DNA of 64,000 bases from contig JAKSCG010000078.1 of assembly GCA_022360715.1 (NCBI GenBank), positions 1 to 64,000 of the forward strand, written 5' to 3'. A program made the position numbers and the translations under genes. Within the stretch, counting starts at the first letter, position 1; each line of letters starts with the position of its first letter. This document shows, piece after piece, positions 17,938 through 25,728 of this stretch. Origin of the DNA: Halanaerobiales bacterium. GTDB lineage: Bacteria; Bacillota; Halanaerobiia; Halanaerobiales; DTU029. A model generated the notes under the pieces. The model was given only the letters and a program-made list of their open reading frames with translations. It searched no databases and was not told the DNA's origin.

Positions 17938-19647
17938 CTAGCGCAGACTCTTGGCCAGATATGCCCTGACCTCGTCAGTACTACTGAGCTCCATTACCCT
18001 CTCGGCAAGCACAGCAGCCTCTTTCCTGGTCCAGCGGGCCAGCAGTTCTTTGATTCTGAGGATTGAGACGGCACTCATACTGAACTCATCTAACTGACTC
18101 CCCAGCAAAAATGGTAGAAGCAGTTCATCCCCGGCTGCCTCTCCGCACATTCCAACCCAGATCCCGGCTTGATGGCCGGCATCAATCGTCTGTCTAATTA
18201 AGCGTAAAACTGAAGGGTGATAAGGGGTATATAGATCGGCAACCCTTTCATTTGTTCGATCAACAGCCAGGGTATACTGAATCAGGTCATTAGTCCCAAT
18301 ACTAAAAAAATCCACCTCCTTGGCCAAAAGGTCAGCAATCACTACTGCTGCAGGTATTTCAATCATAACACCGATTTCTAACCCCGGATTATAGTTAATC
18401 CCGGCTGCGCTTAATTCTTGCCGACAGTTTTCCAGTACTCTATTTGCTGCCCTCAATTCTTCCAGTGAAGAAATCATCGGATACATTACTTTGATATTAC
18501 CGTAAAAGCTAGCTTTCAGAATTGCCCGCAGCTGGACTTTAAAAAGATCGGTTCGCTCCAGGCACAGCCTGATTGCCCGGTATCCCAGAAAGGGGTTTTC
18601 TTCGGCCGGCAGATTTAAAAAAGACAGTTCTTTATCCCCGCCGATATCCAGTGTCCTGATGATTAAAGGCTTACCCTTTAACTTCTCAGCAGTCAGTTTA
18701 TATACGCTAAACTGTTCCTCTTCGGAAGGGGGCTGCTCCCTGTTTAGGTATAAAAATTCGGTGCGGAATAAACCGATTCCTTCCCCACCCCGGGCCAGGA
18801 TATGTTCCAGTTCAGTCAGGTTTCCGATATTCCCGACTACTTTGATCTCCTCTCCATCTCTGGTTACGGCTTTCTTATCTTGATAGCTGTTTACCCTTTG
18901 CTGCTCCTCAGCCAGGCTTTTTATCTTACTATGGTATTGCGCTTTTCTTTCCTCAGATGGTTCAATTAAAACCAGCCCGTCTATTCCATCAACAATTACC
19001 TCGCTCCCATTGCTAACCTCAGCTAATAGTTCCCGGCCCACTCCTACTACGGCTGGAATCCCCAGTGACCTGGCTATAATAACGGCATGGGATGTTCGCG
19101 ATCCCTCGGCAGTAACCAAAGCCAAAACCTGCTCAGGATTAAGTCGGGCAGTATCAGAAGGAGTTAGCTCTTTTGCAACTATTACCATTTTATCATTAAA
19201 ATCTAGACTTTTCCACCCTACTCCGGAAATAATTCTAATAATACGTTGGCCCACATCCCTGATATCGGCCTGGCGGGCCAGCAAATATTCATCTTCTACT
19301 GTTGCCAACAACTGGATAAACCGGTCAGCAACCCTTGCTACAGCGGCCTCAGCCCGCAACTTATTTTTTTTTATTTCACTTTTAATACTGGCAATAAACT
19401 CCGGATCCTCCAGAAACATCAGGTGGGCTGCGAAGATTTCCGCTTGTTCCGGTCCCAGCCTTTTTCCGGTCTGCTCTTTTAAAGATTTAATCTCCTGCTT
19501 CGTTTTCTCAATAGCCCCCTGCAAAATATCCAGCTCGGCGATTACCCTTTCTTCAGCAATCTTATCCTGAGATATCTCCAGCTTCTCTTCATTGATTATA
19601 AATATTTTACCGATTGCAATCCCTGGTGAAGCTGCTATTCCTCGCAC
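17938..19647 (-). CDS. ptsI: PTS enzyme I (phosphoenolpyruvate-protein phosphotransferase)
   Basis: 569 residues. The swivelling phosphohistidine is H187 in EGSRTSHAVIIARSLGIPAVVG. The N-terminal helical HPr-binding domain precedes it, and the C-terminal PEP-binding barrel shows GIGLFRTEFLY, MYPMISS, GVMIEIPAA, FFSIGTNDLIQYTLAVDR and VGMCGEAAGD with the catalytic cysteine. GTG 19647 has AAGGAGTG upstream and starts 4 bases after ptsH. It transfers phosphate from PEP to HPr in the cytoplasm. Confidence 0.97.
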   Translation of the reverse strand: MRGIAASPGIAIGKIFIINEEKLEISQDKIAEERVIAELDILQGAIEKTKQEIKSLKEQTGKRLGPEQAEIFAAHLMFLEDPEFIASIKSEIKKNKLRAEAAVARVADRFIQLLATVEDEYLLARQADIRDVGQRIIRIISGVGWKSLDFNDKMVIVAKELTPSDTARLNPEQVLALVTAEGSRTSHAVIIARSLGIPAVVGVGRELLAEVSNGSEVIVDGIDGLVLIEPSEERKAQYHSKIKSLAEEQQRVNSYQDKKAVTRDGEEIKVVGNIGNLTELEHILARGGEGIGLFRTEFLYLNREQPPSEEEQFSVYKLTAEKLKGKPLIIRTLDIGGDKELSFLNLPAEENPFLGYRAIRLCLERTDLFKVQLRAILKASFYGNIKVMYPMISSLEELRAANRVLENCRQELSAAGINYNPGLEIGVMIEIPAAVVIADLLAKEVDFFSIGTNDLIQYTLAVDRTNERVADLYTPYHPSVLRLIRQTIDAGHQAGIWVGMCGEAAGDELLLPFLLGSQLDEFSMSAVSILRIKELLARWTRKEAAVLAERVMELSSTDEVRAYLAKSLR

Positions 19648-19651
19648 GATA

Positions 19652-19945
19652 TCACTCCTTAGCTAAATTATCCTGATCGATAGCGGATAATTCATCTTCA
19701 ATAAATTGTACCATTTCCGCTACTGCCTCTTTTTCATCTTTGCCATCTGCCACCAATATTATCTTTTTACCCTTAACAGCACCAATACTCAACACTCCCA
19801 TGATGCTTTTGGCATTAACCTCTCGGTCATCACAGATAATCTTGAGCTCTGACTGGTACTTCTTGGTCAACTGGACAAACCGTGCTGCCGGCCGGGCATG
19901 AAGCCCGGTTTTATTCTTTATAATTGCTTCCTTTCTTACCATCAT
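19652..19945 (-). CDS. ptsH: PTS phosphocarrier protein HPr
   Basis: 97 residues, slightly longer than the usual 85-90 because of an acidic C-terminal tail. The active histidine is H16 in GLHARPAA. The regulatory serine is S47 in NAKSIMGVLSIGA, the HPr-kinase site that supports CcpA-type catabolite control in Bacillota. It sits between crr and ptsI, 9 and 4 bases apart. AAGGAG precedes the first of two ATG codons by 5 bases. Confidence 0.97.
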   Translation of the reverse strand: MMVRKEAIIKNKTGLHARPAARFVQLTKKYQSELKIICDDREVNAKSIMGVLSIGAVKGKKIILVADGKDEKEAVAEMVQFIEDELSAIDQDNLAKE

Positions 19946-19954
19946 CAGTTCTCC

Positions 19955-20470
19955 TTAATCTTTTAATTTATCAAAATTATCCCTCGGTAGGTCGATAGTA
20001 ACCGCCAGTAAATCATCACCGCTTTGCACGCTCCCATCTGTCAGCAACTTTATTCCCCCTACCATCTCCATATTTGTAATCACAATCGGGGAGATGGTCG
20101 AAGCTATTTCCCCGTCGATTAAATCCCAGTCTATTTTAACCAACCTCTCCCCCGGTTTGACCCGCTGTCCTTCTTTAATCAAAGCTTCAAAACCCTTACC
20201 CTTCAGTTCAACCGAGTCTATCCCCAGGTGTAGTAATATTTCCAGGCCTTCGCCGGTCTTAATACCTAAAGCATGATTGCTGGGAAAGACCTTAATTATT
20301 TCACCTTTAACAGGAGATACCAGGTAGGGATTAGTCGGTTTAATCGCTATTCCGTCACCAATCATCTTCTGCGAAAAGGCTTGATCAGGTACGTCCCGCA
20401 GTCTGATCACCTCTCCGGTCAGGGGGGCTTTTAAAATAATTACTCTATTCCGTTGAAAGATATTAAGCAT
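19955..20470 (-). CDS. crr: PTS glucose-type EIIA component
   Basis: 171 residues, a beta-rich EIIA-Glc domain. The two active-site histidines are H66 (NHALGI) and H81 (ILLHLGIDSVEL); the GDGIAIKP loop and VSPVKGEI precede them. It takes phosphate from HPr and passes it to the IIB domain of the membrane EIICB encoded upstream at 20676. Being a separate protein, it could also serve other EII complexes. Confidence 0.96.
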   Translation of the reverse strand: MLNIFQRNRVIILKAPLTGEVIRLRDVPDQAFSQKMIGDGIAIKPTNPYLVSPVKGEIIKVFPSNHALGIKTGEGLEILLHLGIDSVELKGKGFEALIKEGQRVKPGERLVKIDWDLIDGEIASTISPIVITNMEMVGGIKLLTDGSVQSGDDLLAVTIDLPRDNFDKLKD

Positions 20471-20618
20471 TAAATCATCTCCCTTGTTAAATTAAAATAA
20501 ATAAAAATGGATAATATCAAAAAAAAAATAAAAGAATGGCGAATTAATAATTGACTTGGTGTAGTATTCAGGAATCTCATCGGCCCAAAATCTCCCCTCT
20601 TATTTATCCTATAATTTT

Positions 20619-20656
20619 GGGGAGGGGGAGGGCAAACCCCTCCCCTCCCTCCCCCC
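20619..20656 (-). terminator. GC-rich hairpin / G-quadruplex motif after the EIICB gene
   Basis: In the EIICB message just past the stop, four G-tracts (6, 3, 4 and 4 G, each separated by a single A) are followed by TTTG and then a C-rich arm. The sequence can fold either as a very stable hairpin or as a G-quadruplex. No T-run follows directly. A second stem (CCCAAAAT/ATTTTGGG, 20585-20620) lies next to it. Most of 20471-20618 is otherwise AT-rich upstream sequence for crr. Confidence 0.5.
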
Positions 20657-20675
20657 GGATCAAGGATTAAATTCT

Positions 20676-22124
20676 TTATGTCCTTCTTTTCAACTCCTTT
20701 TTAATTGCGTCAGCCAGCAATTCAGCCTGGGTTCCTACTACCACCTGGGCATTATTTTTATTGGCTTTAAGAACACCGACTACCCCCAGAGTCTTCAGTT
20801 TAGCTTGATCAATCTTATCACTGTCTTCTACTTCCAGTCGTAAGCGGGTAATACAGGCTTCGATCAAGCGTATATTCTCTGCTCCACCCATATGCTCAAT
20901 AAGTTGCTTGACCTTTTCATTTGCTGCTAGCTCATCGCTGCTATCCGGTCTTTCTTTCCCAAAAGACTCCCTTTGCGATTCCGGTAAGATATCGAGGGAA
21001 ACGCCCATAGCATCAGCATCCAGCCGGCCGGGGGTAGGAATATTAAAGGCTTTAATGGCATATTTAAATAAGAAATAGTAGATGATAAAGGTAATTATCC
21101 CGATCGGTATCAACAGAAGCGGTTTACTGGCTAGTCCATAATGGAGGAAATAATCAATTGCCCCGGCTGAAAAACCAAAACCGTGTTTGATTCCCAAAAG
21201 ATAGGTAAACATCAGCGAAACACCTGTTAATAAGGCATGGATCAGATAAAGGACCGGAGCCAAAAACATAAAACTAAACTCAATCGGCTCGGTAATACCG
21301 GTCAGAAATGAAGTTAAAGCAACACTGATAAAAATACCGGAAACCATTGGTTTATATTGTCTTTTGGCAGCATGATACATCGCCAGAGCCGCTGCCGGTA
21401 AACCAAACATCATGATCGGGTAGAAACCAACCATAAATATTCCGGCTGAGGGATCTCCGGCAAAAAATCGGTGCAGGTCACCGGTGATAACTTCACTGGC
21501 CGCATTAGTGAACTCCCCGAAGACAAACCAAATCAATGTATTAACTACATGGTGCAGTCCAACCGGAATTAAGAGACGGTTTAAGAAGCCGTAAACACCA
21601 ACACCTAGTGCTCCCGCATCAATCGCCCATTGACCGGCTGCATTAATAACATTCTGAATCGGAGGCCAGATGTAGCCGAAGATAAAGGCCAAGATAACAC
21701 AGGCACCGCCGGTAATGATCGGGACAAATCTCCTCCCTCCGAAAAAGGCCAGATAGTCCGGTAATTTAATGGCATGATACCGGTTATAAAGGAAACCGGC
21801 TACCAGCCCGGCAATAATCCCAGCTAATACCCCCATGTTAATCTCACTGTTGATTGCAGCAGCACCCCTGGTCAAAATGTAATAAGCAACAGCCCCGGCT
21901 AAACCAGCCGCACCTGAATTATCAAAGGCAATACCAACCGCTACGCCGATCCCAAATAACAGGGCCAGATTACTAAAGATTGCATCACCGGCTGCCATAA
22001 TAAAAGGTATATTAAAGACATCATCAGCACCCAGTCTTAGTAAAAGGGCAGCCGCCGGCAGGACAGCAATCGGTAACATTAACGACTTGCCGATTCGCTG
22101 CAATTGAGAAAAGAATCTCTTCAT
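20676..22124 (-). CDS. PTS EIICB component, glucose/N-acetylglucosamine type
   Basis: 482 residues. Residues 1-370 form the multi-helix EIIC domain with GVYGFLNRLLIPVGLHHVVNTLIWF, AGDPSAGIFMVGFYPIMMFGLPAAALAMY and LTGITEPIEFSF, which favour the N-acetylglucosamine/glucose branch. A linker leads to the EIIB domain, whose phosphorylated cysteine is C424 in ACITRLRLEV. There is no EIIA domain; crr downstream supplies it. The message carries an antiterminator switch at 22278-22351. NagE-like identity is likely, but glucose as substrate cannot be excluded. Confidence 0.92.
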   Translation of the reverse strand: MKRFFSQLQRIGKSLMLPIAVLPAAALLLRLGADDVFNIPFIMAAGDAIFSNLALLFGIGVAVGIAFDNSGAAGLAGAVAYYILTRGAAAINSEINMGVLAGIIAGLVAGFLYNRYHAIKLPDYLAFFGGRRFVPIITGGACVILAFIFGYIWPPIQNVINAAGQWAIDAGALGVGVYGFLNRLLIPVGLHHVVNTLIWFVFGEFTNAASEVITGDLHRFFAGDPSAGIFMVGFYPIMMFGLPAAALAMYHAAKRQYKPMVSGIFISVALTSFLTGITEPIEFSFMFLAPVLYLIHALLTGVSLMFTYLLGIKHGFGFSAGAIDYFLHYGLASKPLLLIPIGIITFIIYYFLFKYAIKAFNIPTPGRLDADAMGVSLDILPESQRESFGKERPDSSDELAANEKVKQLIEHMGGAENIRLIEACITRLRLEVEDSDKIDQAKLKTLGVVGVLKANKNNAQVVVGTQAELLADAIKKELKRRT

Positions 22125-22210
22125 ATCAAATCCTCCTTAGTTAAAAGTTTTAAAAGCTAGTTAGACCACACAACCAAAACTCAAAAATCCCTAAATTCCT
22201 TTACTTAGTC

Positions 22211-22230
22211 CTTGATCACCTCCGATCAAG
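22211..22230 (-). other. Perfect hairpin in the EIICB leader
   Basis: CTTGATC and GATCAAG form a 7-bp stem whose loop is GGAGGT, a Shine-Dalgarno-like sequence. It is in the leader between the terminator switch and the EIICB start, but no sensible reading frame follows the GGAGGT. The role is unknown; an RNA-stability element or nothing at all are both possible. Confidence 0.4.
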
Positions 22231-22277
22231 TTATCCTGCTCTTTACTATCAGGAACAAATTTGCTTTTCGATAACTT

Positions 22278-22329
22278 AAAAAAGGCATCAACCAACCAGT
22301 TTAAAAATCCGGCCTGAGCGGTTGATGCC
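22278..22329 (-). terminator. Conditional terminator in the EIICB leader
   Basis: GGCATCAACC (22329-22320) pairs perfectly with GGTTGATGCC (22293-22284) and is followed by TTTTTT on the minus strand. The first arm overlaps the 3' half of the antiterminator element, so the two structures exclude each other. Confidence 0.9.
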
Positions 22330-22351
22330 TGAGCAAATCAGTAACACACCT
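22321..22351 (-). promoter_or_regulatory. RAT antiterminator site before EIICB
   Basis: The minus strand reads GGTGTGTTACTG, a short loop, then CAGGCATCAACC. This fits the ribonucleic antiterminator consensus of GlcT/LicT targets. Binding of the PRD protein encoded at 22358 would block the overlapping terminator and allow EIICB expression. Confidence 0.9.
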
Positions 22352-22357
22352 CAATAA

Positions 22358-23212
22358 TTAAAGTATATTCTCTTTTAAACGTTGCAGATGGAGGGTGATA
22401 TAACCCAGTTCGTCTTCATTAACTGAAATATTTAGTCTGGCCTCGATCTGTTTAGCCAGTTTTTGGGCCAACAGATATGAATCCCGAAACTCGTTGCGGA
22501 TTGCATCAAACAAGGGGTTTTTAACTTTTTTATTCTTTTCCATCCGATTGAAAAGAAACCGCAGATGATAGATTAAACGGGTATAACTTACATCCTGAGG
22601 ATCAATCTTTCGCTTGAGCTCCCTTTCAACAATCCCGACCAATTGTTTGAGCAGAAAGGTCGATTTAACGGTTTCACTAATTTTTTTATTCTGGCGCGCG
22701 GAATGGATATGCAGGGCAATGAATCCTAATTCTGTTTCGGGCAGTTCGACCCTGAGCCTTGCTCGGATTAGTTCAGCCGCCTTGATCGCCAGTCTAAATT
22801 CATCAGCATAAAGGATTTTTATTTCATCAAGAAAGGGGTTAGTAAACTCCAATCCCTCCCGTAACCGATCCAGGGCAAATCCGATATGATCGGTCAAGGC
22901 AATATGGATATGCGGGTTCAAAGCACCCAGCTCTATTTCTGCCATCGCGATGATTTCTTCCCCGATCCCCAGGACTTCGCCATTTAGTTCTTTAATTACC
23001 TGTAGGTATTTATTCTTCAGTTCTTGATCATAGGTAACAAAACTTTTATCAATCTTATTCAAGTCAATTTCCACCAGCTCATCTGCTTTACATCCAAAAC
23101 CAACTCCCTTCCCGACCAGAACCATCTCCTGTTGAATTGCTGCATCATAAGCAAGGATTACATTGTTATTTAATACCTTCAATATTTTATAGGTTTTAGT
23201 AGCGTCAGACAT
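22358..23212 (-). CDS. glcT: PRD-type transcriptional antiterminator, GlcT-like
   Basis: The frame is open from 23287, but MSDATKTYKILKVLNNNVILAYD (start 23212) matches the normal beginning of the RNA-binding CAT domain, about residues 5-60, with VLVGKGVGFG. Two PRD domains follow. Their regulatory histidines are in LTDHIGFAL and ALHIHSAR for PRD1, and IYHLRFLFNR and ITLHLQRL for PRD2. EII and HPr phosphorylate PRD histidines, so RNA binding tracks sugar supply. Its own leader contains a second copy of the target switch, implying autoregulation. Confidence 0.93.
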   Translation of the reverse strand: MSDATKTYKILKVLNNNVILAYDAAIQQEMVLVGKGVGFGCKADELVEIDLNKIDKSFVTYDQELKNKYLQVIKELNGEVLGIGEEIIAMAEIELGALNPHIHIALTDHIGFALDRLREGLEFTNPFLDEIKILYADEFRLAIKAAELIRARLRVELPETELGFIALHIHSARQNKKISETVKSTFLLKQLVGIVERELKRKIDPQDVSYTRLIYHLRFLFNRMEKNKKVKNPLFDAIRNEFRDSYLLAQKLAKQIEARLNISVNEDELGYITLHLQRLKENIL

Positions 23213-23233
23213 TAAGGTATCCCCCTTAAAAAT

Positions 23234-23264
23234 AAAAAACCAGGAAGAACATATCTCCCCGGTT
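23234..23264 (-). terminator. Conditional terminator in the antiterminator gene leader
   Basis: An 11-bp stem with two G-U pairs (AACCGGGGAGA with TCTTCCTGGTT, loop TATGT) is followed by TTTTTTATTTTT. The first arm overlaps the end of the RAT element. Confidence 0.88.
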
Positions 23265-23290
23265 AATGCCTGATAAATCAGTAACACACC
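23261..23290 (-). promoter_or_regulatory. RAT antiterminator site before the antiterminator gene
   Basis: GGTGTGTTACTG then CAGGCATTAACC on the minus strand, nearly identical to the element before EIICB. It indicates that the PRD protein controls its own transcription. Confidence 0.9.
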
Positions 23291-23329
23291 ATAAAGTACA
23301 TCTGTTATTTATTAAATTATCTGATATTA

Positions 23330-23358
23330 ATTATAATGAAAATATTAGCTAATGTCAA
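23330..23358 (-). promoter_or_regulatory. Consensus sigma-A promoter of the antiterminator gene
   Basis: TTGACA (23358-23353), a 17-base spacer and TATAAT (23335-23330): a perfect match at both hexamers. The transcript would begin about 30 bases before the RAT element. Confidence 0.93.
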
Positions 23359-23454
23359 TATCATTTTTGGAGAAAATCAGCTTTAGGCAATTGGACCCGG
23401 AAACAGCGGTCATTTATCTTATTTAATTGTTGTATTAACCAATTGAAAAAAATA

Positions 23455-23483
23455 TTGACAATCATCTGAATCCATGTTAAGAT
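23455..23483 (+). promoter_or_regulatory. Probable trp operon promoter
   Basis: TTGACA at 23455-23460, a 17-base spacer and TAAGAT at 23478-23483 (four of six). The predicted start near 23490 lies just before the run of GAG/UAG triplets. Confidence 0.75.
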
Positions 23484-23503
23484 TAATCTAATTTTATAGA
23501 TTT

Positions 23504-23552
23504 GAGTTGAGTTTTGATTAAGTAGAGATGAGGATAGCTAAGAAGAGCCGAG
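23504..23552 (+). promoter_or_regulatory. TRAP-like binding site in the trp leader
   Basis: Ten triplets with G at position three recur every 5 bases (one step of 6): GAG 23504, GAG 23509, TTG 23514, AAG 23520, GAG 23525, GAG 23530, TAG 23535, AAG 23540, GAG 23545, GAG 23550. Known TRAP (MtrB) sites are 9-11 (G/U)AG triplets spaced by 2-3 bases in the leader of trp operons of Bacillus and relatives. The tryptophan-loaded 11-mer ring would wrap this RNA. The mtrB gene is not in the window. Confidence 0.85.
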
Positions 23553-23577
23553 GAATCCATATACTTATTTGGGGAAT

Positions 23578-23601
23578 AACCGGGCTTGGGCCTGGTTTTT
23601 T
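23578..23601 (+). terminator. trp attenuator terminator
   Basis: An 8-bp stem (AACCGGGC with GCCTGGTT, one G-U pair, loop TTGG) is followed by TTTTTT. It lies 25 bases after the TRAP-like site, as expected for attenuation. I could not identify a convincing competing antiterminator helix. Confidence 0.85.
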
Positions 23602-23631
23602 ATTACCAAAAAAAAGTGCTGTATTGGAGAG

Positions 23632-23670
23632 AACCCGCTTTTTGGCTATACCTAAAAAGGGGGTTTTTTT
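23632..23670 (+). promoter_or_regulatory. Hairpin sequestering the trpE ribosome-binding site
   Basis: AACCC-G-CTTTTTGG pairs with CCTAAAAAG-G-GGGTT: 13 pairs and one mismatch, with a 5-base loop. The 3' arm contains AAGGGGG, the only good Shine-Dalgarno sequence for trpE, so the stem would block translation. A T7 run follows, so it could also end transcription. TRAP controls trpE translation in Bacillus by a comparable hairpin. Confidence 0.75.
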
Positions 23671-23671
23671 G

Positions 23672-25105
23672 GTGCCGACAATGCTGGTACCGGTGGTTAA
23701 GGAGTATCGGGCTGATACCCTGACCCCGATTTCAATTTTTAAAGTCCTTCGCGCTAAAGGAGCCTGTTTTCTCCTGGAGAGTGTGGAAAAGGGAGAACGC
23801 TGGGGAAGGTATTCCTTTATTGGATTAAAGCCAATTGGTGAAGTAATCGTTGAGCAGGGCCAAGTCCGGGCCAGGGGAAAGATCCGGGGGTATGGAAGAG
23901 CGCAAAAACCCTTACAGGCCCTGCGGGAGATTATGCAATCCTACCTGATCCGCGACAACGAGGCCCTGCCCCGCTTCGCCGGGGGAATGGTCGGCTTCCT
24001 TTCTTATGACCTTTTACGTTATTATGAAAAACTACCCAATCAACCCGAGGATGACACCGGGTTCCCCGATGCCCACCTCTTTATGATCACCCAGATGATT
24101 GTCTATGACCATTTGCGGCAAAAGATCCAACTGATCCAATTCATCCCGGAAAAGGAAGCTAATCCGGACCGTCAAAAACAGATCCGACAAGAAATGGATC
24201 AATTGATCATGGAGGTAGAAAAAACAAGCAGCCCGGTTGAATTGGAGCAAGAAGGTCTTTCCTATCAAATTAGTCGTAATTTTTCCCGAAAAGAATTTAT
24301 AGCTGCTGTCCAGAAAGTACAGGAATACATCCGGGATGGCGATGTCTTTCAGACGGTTTTATCACAGCGGATCACCTATAGACCTGCTCCTGACCCCTTC
24401 CAGGTTTACCGCCACTTGCGCAGTCTTAATCCCTCACCCTATCTTTACTTCCTCGACTTTGCGGATTACCAAATTGTCGGTTCTTCACCAGAATGTCTGG
24501 TCCGGATGGAGGGTAATCAAATTGAAACCTGCCCGATTGCCGGAACCAGACCAAGGGGAAGAACAGCCCAAGAGGATGCCCGGTTGGCGAAAGAACTCCT
24601 CCAGGATGAGAAAGAGCGGGCCGAACATGCCATGTTAGTCGACCTGGGGAGAAATGATCTGGGAAAGGTGGCCGAACTTGGTACGGTCCGGATGGAAGAC
24701 TACATGCATCTGGAGAAGTACTCCCATGTAATGCACCTGGTCACTCAGCTTAAGGGGAGATTAGCATCCCGTTATGATGCCTTTGATACCCTGGTTGCCT
24801 GCTTACCGGCCGGAACGGTATCAGGAGCCCCGAAACTCCGGGCTATGGAGATTATTGACCAATTGGAACCTACCCGGCGCGGTCCGTATGCCGGGGCAGT
24901 GGGATATTTTGACTTGCGGGGAAATATGGATACCTGTATTACGATCCGGTCTCTCTTTTTTAAGGATGACTCGGTTTATCTCCAGGCCGGAGCCGGAATC
25001 GTGGCCGATTCGGTTCCAGAAAAGGAATACCAGGAAATCCTGAACAAACTAAAAGCCCTGACCAAGTCGCTGGAACTGGAAGCTAAGGGGGAGAAAGTGC
25101 GATGA
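23672..25105 (+). CDS. trpE: Anthranilate synthase component I
   Basis: About 477 residues from GTG 23672. The frame is open from 23528, but those 48 codons overlap the attenuator and are unlike any TrpE. GTG 23672 has AAGGGGG 8 bases upstream; ATG 23681 lacks one. The N-terminal domain holds the feedback-inhibitor motif LLES ([19 protein letters not shown]). The chorismate-binding domain has QRISYRP-like [42 protein letters not shown] and [17 protein letters not shown]. With TrpG it makes anthranilate from chorismate. Its end overlaps trpG by ATGA. Confidence 0.95.
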   Translation: MPTMLVPVVKEYRADTLTPISIFKVLRAKGACFLLESVEKGERWGRYSFIGLKPIGEVIVEQGQVRARGKIRGYGRAQKPLQALREIMQSYLIRDNEALPRFAGGMVGFLSYDLLRYYEKLPNQPEDDTGFPDAHLFMITQMIVYDHLRQKIQLIQFIPEKEANPDRQKQIRQEMDQLIMEVEKTSSPVELEQEGLSYQISRNFSRKEFIAAVQKVQEYIRDGDVFQTVLSQRITYRPAPDPFQVYRHLRSLNPSPYLYFLDFADYQIVGSSPECLVRMEGNQIETCPIAGTRPRGRTAQEDARLAKELLQDEKERAEHAMLVDLGRNDLGKVAELGTVRMEDYMHLEKYSHVMHLVTQLKGRLASRYDAFDTLVACLPAGTVSGAPKLRAMEIIDQLEPTRRGPYAGAVGYFDLRGNMDTCITIRSLFFKDDSVYLQAGAGIVADSVPEKEYQEILNKLKALTKSLELEAKGEKVR

Positions 25106-25677
25106 TTTGTTTGGTCGATAACTATGATTCATTTACTTACAACCTGTATCAATATCTCGGAGCAATCTGTCCGGATATTGTGGTAGTCCGTAATGACCAA
25201 CTAAACGGGAAAGACGTAAAAACAATGCGACCCAGCCAGCTTGTATTGTCACCGGGACCCGGGCGCCCGGAAACGGCCGGTATTTGCGTGGAACTGGTCC
25301 GGGAATGGACGGGAAAGATCCCTATTCTGGGCATTTGTCTGGGCCACCAGGCGATTGGCGTCGCGATGGGGGCCAAAATAGATTATGCCCCAGTAATTGT
25401 CCATGGTAAGCAGTCGATGATCTACCATCAAAACAAGGGAATTCTCCGGGATCTGCCTTCAGGGTTTCTGGGCGGTCGATATCATTCTTTAGTGGTAAAA
25501 GAGGAAGGGCTGCCCGATTGTCTGGAAATCCAGGCTTACACAGCTGATCGAACGATTATGGCGCTAACCCACCGCGAGCATCCTACCTTTGGATTACAGT
25601 TTCACCCGGAATCAATCCTGACCGAATATGGAAAGAGGTTGCTCCGGAATTTTCTCAATATTAAAATGATAATTTAA
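25102..25677 (+). CDS. trpG: Anthranilate synthase glutamine amidotransferase
   Basis: 191 residues, class I glutamine amidotransferase. The catalytic triad is readable: C in GICLGHQAIG and the H-P-E of LQFHPESILTEYG. LVDNYDSFTYNLYQYLG opens the protein and LSPGPGRPE forms the oxyanion region. In Bacillus subtilis this subunit is the dual-function PabA in the folate operon; here it sits in the trp operon, overlapping trpE by 4 bases, although sharing with PabB remains possible. Confidence 0.96.
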   Translation: MICLVDNYDSFTYNLYQYLGAICPDIVVVRNDQLNGKDVKTMRPSQLVLSPGPGRPETAGICVELVREWTGKIPILGICLGHQAIGVAMGAKIDYAPVIVHGKQSMIYHQNKGILRDLPSGFLGGRYHSLVVKEEGLPDCLEIQAYTADRTIMALTHREHPTFGLQFHPESILTEYGKRLLRNFLNIKMII

Positions 25678-25728
25678 GGAAAAATATATCTATTAAAAAC
25701 AAGCAGTCCTTGGAAAGGAGCATCTCCG

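Noticed and set aside
23528-23671. In-frame N-terminal extension of trpE as part of the enzyme or as a leader peptide rich in tryptophan.
   Set aside because: It spans the attenuator and a T-run, is not TrpE-like, and has only a single Trp codon, so neither a longer enzyme nor a classical leader peptide is supported.
23680-23700. GCTGGTACCGGTGG near the trpE start resembles part of the T-box sequence.
   Set aside because: A T-box must lie upstream of the terminator it controls and be preceded by specifier and stem I structures. This lies in the trpE coding start after both hairpins, and the match is partial.
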